Source of the DNA: UBA8828 sp964510855
Lineage (GTDB): Bacteria; Verrucomicrobiota; Verrucomicrobiia; Opitutales; UBA953
Direction: 5' to 3'
NCBI GenBank assembly: GCA_964510855.1
Contig: CAZEDB010000001.1
Coordinates: 74,978-138,977 of the forward strand
DNA: 64,000 nucleotides
Shown here: positions 8,274 to 17,112 of the stretch, piece by piece
Layout: each line of letters starts with the position of its first letter
Numbering within the stretch: position 1 is the stretch's first letter
Notes under the pieces: generated by a model
The model's database searches: none
What the model saw: only the letters and a program-made list of their open reading frames with translations
What the model was told of the DNA's origin: nothing
Position numbers and translations under genes: made by a program

Positions 8274-9149
8274 TTAGTGAGCGTGCTCCTCGTCGTCGTG
8301 ACCGCCTTCGTGGTTACAAATGAGCCCGATATAGACGGCTGAGAGCAGCGTGAATACGAAGGCCTGAATCAGTCCAACTAAAACCTCGAGTATCGCCCCA
8401 GCGGTAGGAACCACAAAGGGCACAATATTAGCGAGGGCGTGGATAAGATTCTCGCCGCCAAAGACGTTGCCGTAGAGGCGGAAGGAAAGCGAAACGAGGC
8501 GGAAGAGAATGGAAATAACTTCAATGCCCCCAACCGCTAAGAAAATAAAGCTGAGCAACACCCACATGGTCATACCAATTTCTTTTTTGTCCGATTTGTT
8601 GCCGAAGAGATCATGGGCCAGGACTTTAATGCCCGCATAGCGCAACACAAAGTAGGTCCAGAAGCCGAAGGATAAAACACTCAGGGCCAAGGTCGTATTC
8701 AAATCGGTATTAGCTGGGCGTACCGCCTCGAGCCAATTGATAGATGGTGTTCCGCCGGGAGACGTACTTAAGCCTTCTTGAGCATATTTAAGCGTGCCCA
8801 CCCCGGGGAGCAGGCCGCTCCAATTCATGAAGAGAATAAAAACAAAGAATCCACAGAGAATAGGGAATGTCTTCCCAATCATTTTCTTACCAACAATCGG
8901 CTCAAGTGTATCGCGTAAACCTTGCGCAATGCCCTCAAGGGCTGCTTGGCCTTTGCCTGGAATAAGTTGGGGTGTTCCGACCGTAAGGCGCACCCCGATA
9001 ATGATGAGGGCAGCAATCACCCAAGTAGTTAAAATCGTGTTAGAAATGGGTAAGCCAAAAATTTCAAATCCGAGATCGGTAGAGCGCGGTGAAACGGCCG
9101 CCGATGAAAGGGCGGGTAAAAGAACCAAGGTAAAGGCGAGACGCAGCAT
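8274..9149 (-). CDS. atpB: F1Fo ATP synthase a subunit
   Basis: This membrane subunit forms the proton half-channels. I chose ATG 9149 (291 residues) because it begins a clean signal-peptide-like segment (MLRLAFTLVLLPALSSAA); an in-frame TTG at 9227 would put 26 polar residues in front. Membrane helices follow from about residue 36. The essential arginine is R224 in SFRLYGN, and PILCGFFVFILFMNWSGLLPG is the typical helix 2 region. The tail is rich in His, Asp and Glu (HDDEEHAH). It is the first atp gene; no atpI was seen between it and pdxH. Confidence 0.93.
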   Translation of the reverse strand: MLRLAFTLVLLPALSSAAVSPRSTDLGFEIFGLPISNTILTTWVIAALIIIGVRLTVGTPQLIPGKGQAALEGIAQGLRDTLEPIVGKKMIGKTFPILCGFFVFILFMNWSGLLPGVGTLKYAQEGLSTSPGGTPSINWLEAVRPANTDLNTTLALSVLSFGFWTYFVLRYAGIKVLAHDLFGNKSDKKEIGMTMWVLLSFIFLAVGGIEVISILFRLVSLSFRLYGNVFGGENLIHALANIVPFVVPTAGAILEVLVGLIQAFVFTLLSAVYIGLICNHEGGHDDEEHAH

Positions 9150-9257
9150 ACGAGGCTTAAGATGGAGAACGGTCAGCCTGTTAAAAGGGTCAACACTCGG
9201 TAAGGGGGCAACCTTGGAGTTAGGCAAAGCCCCGGGGGCTATAAGTTTTGCTAATGG

Positions 9258-9893
9258 CTAAGGCTGGAGTCGGGTTATTTTCCAGCCGCTCGCAGATTTA
9301 CTATAACTAAAACGGTCATGTAGCCGGCTGGGTCGACCTTGCCAAAACTCAAAGGACTCAGGAACGAGCCTAAATCCACCCCATTGAGGCGGTAAGGGGA
9401 TTTCTTTTCCGGCATAAAGGGCCTCAACTTGGGCAAATTGGCGTTCTAAAGTAGCGCGATCGTCAATCGGCTGGCTTTGTGCGGATGCCCAAGCACCCAA
9501 CTGGCTCCCGCGGGGCCTTGAATGGAAATAAGCTAGGGTCTCTTCATGGCTAACCGCCTCAACGGAGCCGCGAAGGTGAACCTGGCGCTCTAGGTCCACC
9601 CAGGGAAACGTCAGGGAGGCGCGGGGTTGGGCCTGAAGTGCTAAACCTTTGGCACTTTTAAAATTGGTGAAAAAAGTAAATCCGCGGGAGTCGAAGGCTT
9701 TTAATAAAAGCACCCGAGTCGTAGGACCTCCATCAGCCGCCACCGTGCCTAAAACCATGGCGTTGGGTTCAAGTAAACCTGCATCACAGGCTTGTTTAAA
9801 CCAAACGCGAAACTGATCTAAAGGGTCAGCAGCCAACTCATGGATATCAAGTCCATGGTTAGCATAGTCACGTCGGAGTCCCTTAATATCCAT
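9258..9893 (-). CDS. pdxH: Pyridoxamine 5'-phosphate oxidase
   Basis: This FMN enzyme (211 residues) makes pyridoxal 5'-phosphate, the last step of vitamin B6 synthesis and salvage. Family patterns are clear: MVLGTVAADGGPTTRVLLLK, FFTNFKSAKG, the SRPRGSQLGAWAS segment, and the C-terminal FWQGRPSRLHDRF that binds FMN and substrate. Length is normal. It lies upstream of atpB on the same strand, and its start faces rsmE across a 97-base divergent spacer. A product of general use to the many PLP enzymes in this window, though no functional link is shown. Confidence 0.95.
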   Translation of the reverse strand: MDIKGLRRDYANHGLDIHELAADPLDQFRVWFKQACDAGLLEPNAMVLGTVAADGGPTTRVLLLKAFDSRGFTFFTNFKSAKGLALQAQPRASLTFPWVDLERQVHLRGSVEAVSHEETLAYFHSRPRGSQLGAWASAQSQPIDDRATLERQFAQVEALYAGKEIPLPPQWGGFRLVPESFEFWQGRPSRLHDRFSYSKSASGWKITRLQP

Positions 9894-9978
9894 TAACCCA
9901 AGTCTTAGGCTTTAGGTAGCTTGCGGCAAGTAGGGACGTTGTGACCTCGCCTGCAGGTTAAAATACTGCCTTAGTAGC

Positions 9979-9985
9979 GAGGTGA
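9979..9985 (+). promoter_or_regulatory. Ribosome binding site that fixes the rsmE start
   Basis: GAGGTGA matches 7 of 8 bases of the ideal Shine-Dalgarno sequence and ends 5 bases before ATG 9991. It overlaps the in-frame GTG at 9982, so that GTG is part of the site and not the start codon. Strong sites like this are rare in the window. Confidence 0.7.
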
Positions 9986-9990
9986 ACTTA

Positions 9991-10716
9991 ATGCTCCTGT
10001 CTAAAGAAGAGGTGAAACATGGCCTTCTCCCTTCAGATCCCCGCGCCCGGCATCTTTTAAAAACCTTACATGCTAATATCGGCACCCGGCTTCATGTAGG
10101 CATTCTGGGCGAGCGGCGTGGTTTGGGTACAGTTTTAACCACGGAACCCCGGCTTACCTTTGGTATTCGCTGGGAGCCTGAACCCCAGGAGATCTTGCCA
10201 CTCGATGTTTTAGTCGGACTTCCGCGGCCGCAATCTGCCCGAAAAGTTTTGCATGATCTGGCGTCACTCGGCGCTCGCCGCATTACTTTTTTTAAACCCG
10301 CCAAGGGCGACCCTGCTTATGCTACGAGTACCCTATGGAGTAGTAATGAATGGAAAGAACTCTTAGAAAAAGGTGCAGAGCAGGCCTGCTCAGTGCTGAT
10401 TCCCCGAGTCGATCATGCCCACTCATTAGAGGCCGCACTGGCTAATTGTACACCAGGCGGTTGGCGCATAGCTCTCGATCCTTACGAAGCTGAGGGACCC
10501 CAAGAAGCAACCTTCCCAAAAACCTCGCATGCTGTTTTAGCCATCGGACCTGAGCGCGGTTGGGATAAATCGGAACGCGAGCTGCTTCGTCCTGCCGGCT
10601 TTTTATTTCGTCACCTTGGTGATCGAGTTCTTCGCGTTGAAACCGCCTGCGTCATGGGTAGCGGCCTGCTCTTGGCCGGTTTAGGTGCTTGGCGAGCTCA
10701 TCGCGCACTGGTTTAA
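9991..10716 (+). CDS. rsmE: 16S rRNA (uracil1498-N3)-methyltransferase
   Basis: RsmE is a SPOUT-fold methyltransferase that modifies U1498 of 16S rRNA. The C-terminal knot shows the family motifs AIGPERGWDKSERELL and LGDRVLRVETACVMG; a PUA-like domain lies at the N-terminus. The start is taken at ATG 9991 because an excellent Shine-Dalgarno site (9979-9985) sits just before it; the frame is also open from a GTG at 9982. It is divergent from pdxH and converges on rsmD with a one-base gap between the two stop codons. Confidence 0.92.
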   Translation: MLLSKEEVKHGLLPSDPRARHLLKTLHANIGTRLHVGILGERRGLGTVLTTEPRLTFGIRWEPEPQEILPLDVLVGLPRPQSARKVLHDLASLGARRITFFKPAKGDPAYATSTLWSSNEWKELLEKGAEQACSVLIPRVDHAHSLEAALANCTPGGWRIALDPYEAEGPQEATFPKTSHAVLAIGPERGWDKSERELLRPAGFLFRHLGDRVLRVETACVMGSGLLLAGLGAWRAHRALV

Positions 10717-10717
10717 A

Positions 10718-11272
10718 TTAGACTCGACGGAAAATAGAGGCGGCGGGCTGACCTTTGCCTTTGCCGAGAACTTTATGCAGCCGCCAACCTTCGGGAACTG
10801 GGAGGGTAAGACCTCCTGGGGCTTCGAGGACTAAACGGGCGTGTTCTCCGCTAGTTGCAGCAGCGGCAGCGGTGCTCACTAATAAATCTGCTTCACGCTC
10901 CCACATGTCCCACGGCGGATCCATAAATACCAAATCGAACTTCCGCAGAGGAGAGTCATAACGACGGGCATCACCTTTAATCGCTTCAAAAGGCAAGGCC
11001 TCTAGCCCCATTGATTTTGCAACTGCTGCCGCATTTATAGCCAATGTGGAAACGGTTATTTCATCAACCGCGACCGCTGCAGCTGCTCCGCGTGATAAAG
11101 ATTCTAAAGCATAAGCACCAGTACCGGCAAAAAGATCGAGTACTTGGGCTTGGGGCACCCAAGCCGCGAGTGAACTAAAAACCGCTTCTCTTAAATAATC
11201 CGTAGCAGGTCTTACTGGGCCGGCTGGTACGCGCAGCGAAATTCCTCGAGCTTTTCCTCCCGTGATGCGCAT
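10718..11272 (-). CDS. rsmD: 16S rRNA (guanine966-N2)-methyltransferase
   Basis: RsmD modifies G966 of 16S rRNA. It opens with MRITGGKARG, has the substrate-loop pattern RPATDYLREA (residues 21-30), SAM motif I LDLFAGTGAYALE from about residue 45, and the catalytic DPPW at 118-121. The start is ATG 11272; one codon earlier is a TTG in the same frame. At 184 residues it is normal length. It lies downstream of mutM on the same strand with a 30-base spacer. Confidence 0.92.
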   Translation of the reverse strand: MRITGGKARGISLRVPAGPVRPATDYLREAVFSSLAAWVPQAQVLDLFAGTGAYALESLSRGAAAAVAVDEITVSTLAINAAAVAKSMGLEALPFEAIKGDARRYDSPLRKFDLVFMDPPWDMWEREADLLVSTAAAAATSGEHARLVLEAPGGLTLPVPEGWRLHKVLGKGKGQPAASIFRRV

Positions 11273-11302
11273 CAAACTAAGGAGAGGCTTCGTGATTAAG
11301 CG

Positions 11303-12118
11303 TCAATCGCGTTCGTTGCCCAATCGCTGACGACTTGGCGACCAACAGGCGGTGCGACCCCCTACGGTTGCGCGTTGAAGAGTTTTTTTACTTCGCGGAC
11401 AAATCCCCCCATCTTCCCAGCGGTGATTAAATAGCCAGGTGTTGGGAGGTTCAGCGCCTTGGCTACCAATAACTTCAAGGGCATCACGGCATACTTGCCT
11501 TAAACAACGGTATAAAGTTTTTTGAGCCTTGGGTCCAAATTTTCCCGCTTGTGCCTGAGGATGAAATCCAGCGCGCCATAAAATTTCATCAGCCATCCAA
11601 TTTCCGACACCAGGGAAGCGTTCTTGCATGAGTAAAACCGCCTTTATGGGCGCACGCGCGCGGCGTTTTAAAAATGCCTTAAGCAGTTCAGGGGTGAAAG
11701 CTTGGGAAAGAATCGCGGGGGCAATCGCTTCCCACCAGGGCGGCCTGCCCTGCCCTTGCCATAGGTGCACTTTACCAAACATGCGAGGGTCGCGAAAAAC
11801 CAGGTGAGGCCCTTTTTTAAAACGAAGGATAAAGTGGTCATGCTTTCCCGCCTTAGTGTCTTGGGTGAGTTGTTCGGTGACACCGGTCATGCCTAAGTGT
11901 ACCCCGAGCCATGCTCCGCTCGAAAAAACGAAGGCCATTTGTTTCGCAGCGGCCTCAGTATGGACCATTTGGCTGCCGACCAGTGCTCGTTTAACCAGCG
12001 CAGGGTTGATGTCGCGGCAACAGCGCGCCTGGCGATTAAACTCTACTGCCATAACCTCGCGATTAAGGCCGCTATCCCAGCGTTTTCTAAACCACTCAAC
12101 TTCGGCAAGCTCGGGCAT
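11303..12118 (-). CDS. mutM: Fpg/Nei-family DNA glycosylase with degenerate zinc finger
   Basis: This base-excision repair enzyme (271 residues) has the catalytic N-terminus MPELAEVE (P1 and E2 after Met removal; the usual sequence is MPELPEVE) and the conserved K59. A helix-two-turn-helix with PGVGNWMADEILW sits near residue 169. The C-terminal beta-hairpin keeps the GGRT arginine (R255), but the four zinc ligands are C240, S243, S260 and R263, so three of four are lost. This resembles zincless fingers known in some Fpg/Nei relatives. Substrate preference (8-oxoguanine or other oxidised bases) cannot be set from sequence. It is divergent from a Nudix hydrolase gene. Confidence 0.85.
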   Translation of the reverse strand: MPELAEVEWFRKRWDSGLNREVMAVEFNRQARCCRDINPALVKRALVGSQMVHTEAAAKQMAFVFSSGAWLGVHLGMTGVTEQLTQDTKAGKHDHFILRFKKGPHLVFRDPRMFGKVHLWQGQGRPPWWEAIAPAILSQAFTPELLKAFLKRRARAPIKAVLLMQERFPGVGNWMADEILWRAGFHPQAQAGKFGPKAQKTLYRCLRQVCRDALEVIGSQGAEPPNTWLFNHRWEDGGICPRSKKTLQRATVGGRTACWSPSRQRLGNERD

Positions 12119-12207
12119 GGGATAAGAGAGATGCAGCTTAGACTTAAGTGCAAATTCTTGTTAAGAAATGCGGTTGCTCGGCGTTTGAAGCCCGTCACCT
12201 TAATTGC

Positions 12208-12729
12208 ATGGCTGAAAGCCCAACCCTGCCTTTTAAGATTAGTGTGCTCGTCTTTTTAAAAGATGCTGCAGGGCGGCACCTACTCATTAAGCGGGCGAAG
12301 GCTCCTAATCTTGGTTGTTGGAGTCCAGTTGGAGGAAAACTCGAGATGCCCCAAGGGGAATCGCCTTTTGAGTGTGCGGTGCGTGAAGTAGGCGAAGAAA
12401 CGGGTCACACCATCACAGCTTCTGATCTCCATCTTTTTGGGATGGTCAGTGAACGGGGTTATGAAAGTTCGACCCACTGGTTGATGTTTCTTTTCGATTG
12501 TCGTAAGCCTATGACTGCCCTGCCAGCTGATATAAATGAAGGTCAGTTTGGGTTCTTTACGCGTGCGGCGATAGATGAACTTAATCTCCCTGCCACTGAC
12601 CGTAAGTTGCTCTGGCCGGTTTGGGATCAACACCGCGGTAGTTTCTTGGCCTATCGTGCCGAGTGTGACCCCTCACGTCCGCTCATTATCACCGAGGAAG
12701 AAAGTCATCTTCGGCCCCACCTCGACTGA
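12208..12729 (+). CDS. Nudix hydrolase
   Basis: This 173-residue protein hydrolyses a nucleoside-diphosphate-linked substrate. The Nudix box is GGKLEMPQGESPFECA followed by VREVGEETG (residues 42-66). It has the acidic EExG core and catalytic glutamates, with a loop two residues longer than the standard Gx5E spacing. I chose ATG 12208 because upstream codons (to 12148) look non-coding. It is divergent from mutM and ends one base before the next ATG, so it is almost certainly coupled to the kinase-like gene. A MutT-like sanitising role is possible from context; the actual substrate is unknown. Confidence 0.85.
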   Translation: MAESPTLPFKISVLVFLKDAAGRHLLIKRAKAPNLGCWSPVGGKLEMPQGESPFECAVREVGEETGHTITASDLHLFGMVSERGYESSTHWLMFLFDCRKPMTALPADINEGQFGFFTRAAIDELNLPATDRKLLWPVWDQHRGSFLAYRAECDPSRPLIITEEESHLRPHLD

Positions 12730-12730
12730 A

Positions 12731-13783
12731 ATGGAAGCAGGGGGCGCAGGCGCAAACTTTCGTACCGACCGTAAGCCGGCGGTGGCAATTGGTACTAAAC
12801 TACGGGCTTACCTAGCGCGTGAAGGGCGGGATGTTCCCCTGCCAGTAACTTACGCGCGTCTCCGTCAATTTTCTCAGGCGGTCCCTTTATTAGAGCGCGA
12901 CGGCACTGACTCTCTTTGGGAGACGGTGGCCTACCGCCAAGAAGATATGGCAAGTCTGTCCGAGGGCTTACTTAAAACCTACGCGCTCTTACGCGGCGAA
13001 GGCTCCATGCAGGTCTTCCGCCACGTTTTCGTCGACCGGATTGATTATTGTGCCTTCGGTAATTCCCAACCGTTTCGTATTCGTATCGTAAACGCTTATA
13101 ATGAAAATCATGACTACTTTTATGTAAAAGTAGGGGATGCTTCTCGAATTGCTGGGCTAGAGTTAGAACACCTGCTCTCACCCAACCGGATGCACTACTT
13201 AACCGAGGCGGATACCTTGGTCGAAGAGCATGTAACGGGGATTCCGGGCGATCACTTTGCTGCGAAATGGCTTAATGGTGATAGTCACCACCCCGTGCGT
13301 CTGGCTAAAGAACTGATTAAATTTGAAGAGCGCTGTCTAGTTCGACTGCTGGGTGACATGCGGGCCTATAACTTTGTCGTCGCAGTAACACCTGACTTTG
13401 ATGCCACCTCGATTCGGGTGCGGGCGATGGATTTTGACCAGCAATCGTACAACGGCCGGCTCATGTTTTATCTCCCTGGCTCTTTTAAAGAGAACCGACC
13501 TTATGTCGAACTCTGTGCGCGGCATATTAATGCTGCCACTGCGGCCCAGTATCGCCGCGAGGAACAAGCCTTAATCCATCGTCGTCACTTAGCGGCCCCC
13601 GATCGTCTCCGCGATTTACTCGATGCCCTACGGGAAACCCCTTTGTCGACACCCGAGCGGGTAACTGAGCTCGCGCAGGGTCTTGTCGAGCATTATCGAG
13701 ATGATGATTTTAAAACTGCCCGAGATATGCCCGACTTAATCGGCATAAGCCTCGAACGCCTCGGTCGTATCTTAAGAAATTAG
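12731..13783 (+). CDS. Unrecognised protein with kinase-like (aminoglycoside phosphotransferase/HipA-type) motifs
   Basis: I do not recognise a named family for this 350-residue protein. It carries an ordered set of motifs like an atypical kinase: FYVKVGD with a candidate ATP lysine K133, a following glutamate in LELEHLL (E146), a hinge-like VEEHVTGIPGDHF at 164-176, a catalytic-loop-like GDMRAYNFVV (D209, N214), and a metal-binding DFD at 234-236. The C-terminus is helical and charged. The ATG lies one base after the Nudix stop, so the two are coupled; upstream in-frame codons are inside the Nudix gene. Kinase activity is inference; the gene itself is well supported by its length and operon placement. 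Confidence 0.75.
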   Translation: MEAGGAGANFRTDRKPAVAIGTKLRAYLAREGRDVPLPVTYARLRQFSQAVPLLERDGTDSLWETVAYRQEDMASLSEGLLKTYALLRGEGSMQVFRHVFVDRIDYCAFGNSQPFRIRIVNAYNENHDYFYVKVGDASRIAGLELEHLLSPNRMHYLTEADTLVEEHVTGIPGDHFAAKWLNGDSHHPVRLAKELIKFEERCLVRLLGDMRAYNFVVAVTPDFDATSIRVRAMDFDQQSYNGRLMFYLPGSFKENRPYVELCARHINAATAAQYRREEQALIHRRHLAAPDRLRDLLDALRETPLSTPERVTELAQGLVEHYRDDDFKTARDMPDLIGISLERLGRILRN

Positions 13784-13842
13784 ATTTTTTTAGTCCACGC
13801 TGGACAGATACTCCAACCCTTGGGCAAGATGGGTTTCTGCCT

Positions 13843-15756
13843 ATGAGCGACTCCCTCCGGCACGAATGTGGTATCGCCCTCGTTCGTCTTCTTAAACCCC
13901 TCGGGTGGTATGAGCAGCGTCACGGCTCACCCTTACATGGCTTCAATCAATTGTTTCTTCTCATGGAGAAACAACATAACCGGGGGCAAGATGGGGCTGG
14001 CATTGGCTGCATTAAAATTGGGGCCCCCGATGGCGAAGCCTTTCTCTTTCGCGACCGTGAAGTAGGACCCCAAGGTTTAACGCAAATCTACGCACGCCAA
14101 CTACGGGAATATAATGCAGCGGTACGCGACGGTCGCATTGTGCCTGAAATCGGTGAGTCGGTAAGTCGCCACTTTGATTACGGCGGTGAACTACTCTTAG
14201 GTCACTTAAGGTATGCAACCTCAGGCGCGGCTGATGCTTCCGCCTGCCACCCATACGCCCGCAAATCGATATGGCCAACGCGAAACCTCTTACTTGCGGG
14301 TAACTTTAATCTAACCAATACCGAGGCCCTGAATCGCACCTTGGGCGCACGCGGCGCTCACGTCATTCACTCTACTGATACCCAGTCTATCTTAGAAGAA
14401 ATTGGTTTCTGGCTCGATGAAGAACATGACCGCCTCTTCCTCTTGCACCGTAATGCTGGCTTAGATGGACAAAAGTTACAGGCCGCTATTTCTCGCGACT
14501 TAGATATCGGCCGTGTTTTACGTCACGCTTCTAAGGAGTGGGATGGGGGTTATGCGTTAATGGGTGCGGTAGGTAATGGTGATGCCTTTGTCTTGCGCGA
14601 TCCCAATGGTATTCGTCCGTGCTGGTGGGCGGCTACAGAGGAAAGCGTGGCGGTTGCTTCCGAGCGCGCCGCCCTGATGACAATTGTAGGTTCTAACATT
14701 GCAGGCGTCCAAGAACTCGAGCCGGGCTCGGCTCTCATCATCAAGGCGGATGGTACTTACCGAGTGGAACGTATTTTGCCTGCTGGGATTAAAACTCATT
14801 GTTCATTTGAACGTATCTATTTCTCGCGCGGTAATGACCCTGAAATTTACCAAGAGCGCAAAGCCTTGGGAGCCGCCCTAGCTGAGCCCATCTTAGAAGC
14901 CATTGGGGGTGATCTCTCGCGCACCGTCTTTTCTTATATCCCTAACACCGCGGAAATCGCTTGGTATGGCTTGATGCAAGAACTTCGTCAGCGCCGCCGA
15001 GCTGAAGTTCATCGCGACATTTTATCGGCTCAAAAAGAAGGCCGACTCGATGCTGCCCTACTTGATCACCTGATTATGGACAACTGGCCACGAGGGGAAA
15101 AGGTGGCACATAAAGATGTTAAGCTTCGTACCTTTATTTCCCAAGAAAAGAGCCGGGTACAAATGGCCTCACACGTCTATGATATCTCTCATGGTACGAT
15201 TGTAGAAGGCGACACCTTGGTTTGTGTTGATGACTCGATTGTCCGAGGCACCACCCTGCGACAATCCATCTTGGGCATTTTAGCCCGTCCTAACCCGAAG
15301 CAAATTGTGATTGCTTCCACCGCCCCGCAAATTCGCTACCCAGATTGCTACGGGATTGATATGTCGGAAATGGGTAAGTTCCTCGCTTTTCAAGCTGCGG
15401 TAGCTCTCTGCCAGGACACTGGGCGGAAAGAACTTCTCCGAGATATTTATGAATCCTGTGTAGCGCAGGCACAACGACCTGCAGCGGAAATGGAAAACCA
15501 TGTGCGTCGTCTTTACGCAGCTTTCGACGACCACCAACTCGCAGCTAAGGCAGCCGAACTGGTCTACCCTGTGCGCACCGGCTGGAAGGGACAGCTACGT
15601 CTTATCTTCCAAACTATTCCTGATCTTCATAAAGCTCTACCAAACAGTAAGGGTGATTGGTACTTTACGGGTAACTACCCTACCCCAGGGGGTTTGGCGG
15701 TATTGAACCGCTCGTATATCAACTATTGGGAGAAGCGTGAAGGTCGCTCCTACTAG
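13843..15756 (+). CDS. purF: Amidophosphoribosyltransferase, long form
   Basis: This enzyme transfers glutamine amide nitrogen to PRPP, the first committed step of purine synthesis. The N-terminal glutamine amidohydrolase nucleophile is the cysteine of HECGIA (C9), implying removal of an 8-residue propeptide. The GHLRYATSG stretch near residue 120 is typical. The PRPP loop VDDSIVRGTT lies near 462-471. At 637 residues it exceeds the usual 470-510; the extra length includes a C-terminal extension of about 100 residues, as in long forms of other bacterial groups. purN, purK and purE lie within 7 kb. It converges on the DUF1343 gene with 5 bases between. Confidence 0.87.
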   Translation: MSDSLRHECGIALVRLLKPLGWYEQRHGSPLHGFNQLFLLMEKQHNRGQDGAGIGCIKIGAPDGEAFLFRDREVGPQGLTQIYARQLREYNAAVRDGRIVPEIGESVSRHFDYGGELLLGHLRYATSGAADASACHPYARKSIWPTRNLLLAGNFNLTNTEALNRTLGARGAHVIHSTDTQSILEEIGFWLDEEHDRLFLLHRNAGLDGQKLQAAISRDLDIGRVLRHASKEWDGGYALMGAVGNGDAFVLRDPNGIRPCWWAATEESVAVASERAALMTIVGSNIAGVQELEPGSALIIKADGTYRVERILPAGIKTHCSFERIYFSRGNDPEIYQERKALGAALAEPILEAIGGDLSRTVFSYIPNTAEIAWYGLMQELRQRRRAEVHRDILSAQKEGRLDAALLDHLIMDNWPRGEKVAHKDVKLRTFISQEKSRVQMASHVYDISHGTIVEGDTLVCVDDSIVRGTTLRQSILGILARPNPKQIVIASTAPQIRYPDCYGIDMSEMGKFLAFQAAVALCQDTGRKELLRDIYESCVAQAQRPAAEMENHVRRLYAAFDDHQLAAKAAELVYPVRTGWKGQLRLIFQTIPDLHKALPNSKGDWYFTGNYPTPGGLAVLNRSYINYWEKREGRSY

Positions 15757-15761
15757 TTAAT

Positions 15762-17021
15762 CTAGCGGTAAAGTCTAAAGGGGCTACTGACTGCGCGCCA
15801 GGCGGCGTGTTCGCTTGCCCAGGAACTAATCATGCCTTCGACATCTGTACGGGCACCATCACGACGGAACTGTTCGAAGTCCGCCTCCCGTCCCCAATGT
15901 TTAATAAATAAATCTCGTTCGTTTTTAGTGGCCTTAGGAAAAGGGTTACCTCCCCACACACAGGCCTGGCGTAACATGTAAGCTGAAAGGGCGCACGGCT
16001 GACAACGGTTCCAGTCCGTTATGGTAGTATAAACGCCCGAGGTTCCGTCCGCCATAACGCGGGGTTCAAGTTTAAGGCCGGGAATCTTCTTACCAAAAGC
16101 GGCGACAATTTCTTCGGCGCGACGTTTCGGATATGAAACAAAACGGAAGGGAAGTTCGCCCCCTTTATGACCATGGCGGAAGTCCCCTAATTGGCAGCCT
16201 AATCCAGTCATGGCGTATCCTACAGCAGCCTGAGGGGTGGGAATGCGGGGCGAGGTCGGATGCCAACGTAAACCGGTTTGAATCCAGGTTTGGTCACGCG
16301 TCCAGCCCTGCATCGGCATCACCTGCAAGACCCCGCGCCGCCGCTCGGTTTCGCTTAATTCTAATACTCCCGGGGTCGCTACTGCCCAGCGGGCGATTTC
16401 GCCGATGGTTAGGGCGTGGACATATGGCATGGTATAAGCCCCTACATAACTTTTCCATTTAGGATCGAGGCCGGGACCATCGATTTTTTCTCCGCCTAAG
16501 GGATTAGGACGGTCGAGTACGAGGACGCGAATGGGGCGGGGTGCCTTAAAGCACGCCTCAATCACATAGCGCATACAGCTAATGTAGGTATAACTCCGGG
16601 CACCGATATCTTGCATATCAATCACCATCACATCGATGCCTTCTAACATTTCTTGGGTGGGTCGGCGCGTCGCCCCATAAAGCGAATAAGCAGGGAGACC
16701 GCTTCGTGCGTCACGTCCGTGACCCACTTTAACATCGGCGGGAGCTTGACCATCAAAACCGTGCTCAGGCCCGAAAAGCTTAATGAGACGAACCCCGGGG
16801 GCGCGGGCTAAAACATCTACCGTGCGCCTACCATCTGAAGTAAGCCCTGCGGGGTGGGTTACTAAACCACAACGCACACCTTTTAAATCCGAGAATCCTC
16901 GGGCTTCGAGGCCATCAATGCCTAAACGCACGCGGGGTCTTTCTGCAGCTGATACGCATGCGGGCATGCTGGCAACGAGTGCAATCCACCCTGCTTGTGT
17001 GAGAAAATCGCGGCGGCGCAT
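15762..17021 (-). CDS. Exported DUF1343 protein (NamZ-like exo-N-acetylmuramidase family)
   Basis: The 419-residue protein has a twin-arginine-type signal (MRRRDFLTQAG, then a hydrophobic stretch) and a DUF1343 domain: FGPEHGFDGQ at about 83, the GLPAYSLYG region, and VMVIDMQDIGARSYTYI. DUF1343 includes NamZ, which removes MurNAc from peptidoglycan fragments, so a wall-recycling role is inferred. Start ATG 17021 is chosen because it begins the signal; the open frame runs on to 17432, but that part is antisense to purN. It is divergent from purN across 91 bases. Confidence 0.85.
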   Translation of the reverse strand: MRRRDFLTQAGWIALVASMPACVSAAERPRVRLGIDGLEARGFSDLKGVRCGLVTHPAGLTSDGRRTVDVLARAPGVRLIKLFGPEHGFDGQAPADVKVGHGRDARSGLPAYSLYGATRRPTQEMLEGIDVMVIDMQDIGARSYTYISCMRYVIEACFKAPRPIRVLVLDRPNPLGGEKIDGPGLDPKWKSYVGAYTMPYVHALTIGEIARWAVATPGVLELSETERRRGVLQVMPMQGWTRDQTWIQTGLRWHPTSPRIPTPQAAVGYAMTGLGCQLGDFRHGHKGGELPFRFVSYPKRRAEEIVAAFGKKIPGLKLEPRVMADGTSGVYTTITDWNRCQPCALSAYMLRQACVWGGNPFPKATKNERDLFIKHWGREADFEQFRRDGARTDVEGMISSWASEHAAWRAVSSPFRLYR

Positions 17022-17112
17022 GAGCCCAAACTTTGGCACCCGTTTGGCAGAGGGCGAGCCGAACTGCATTCCCGCTTGAAGGAATCTAGCAATCACGGCA
17101 GGTTGCTTGCTC

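Noticed and set aside
12575..12730. N-terminal extension of the kinase-like gene
   Set aside because: It overlaps the Nudix gene in another frame; ATG 12731 directly after the Nudix stop is the natural start.
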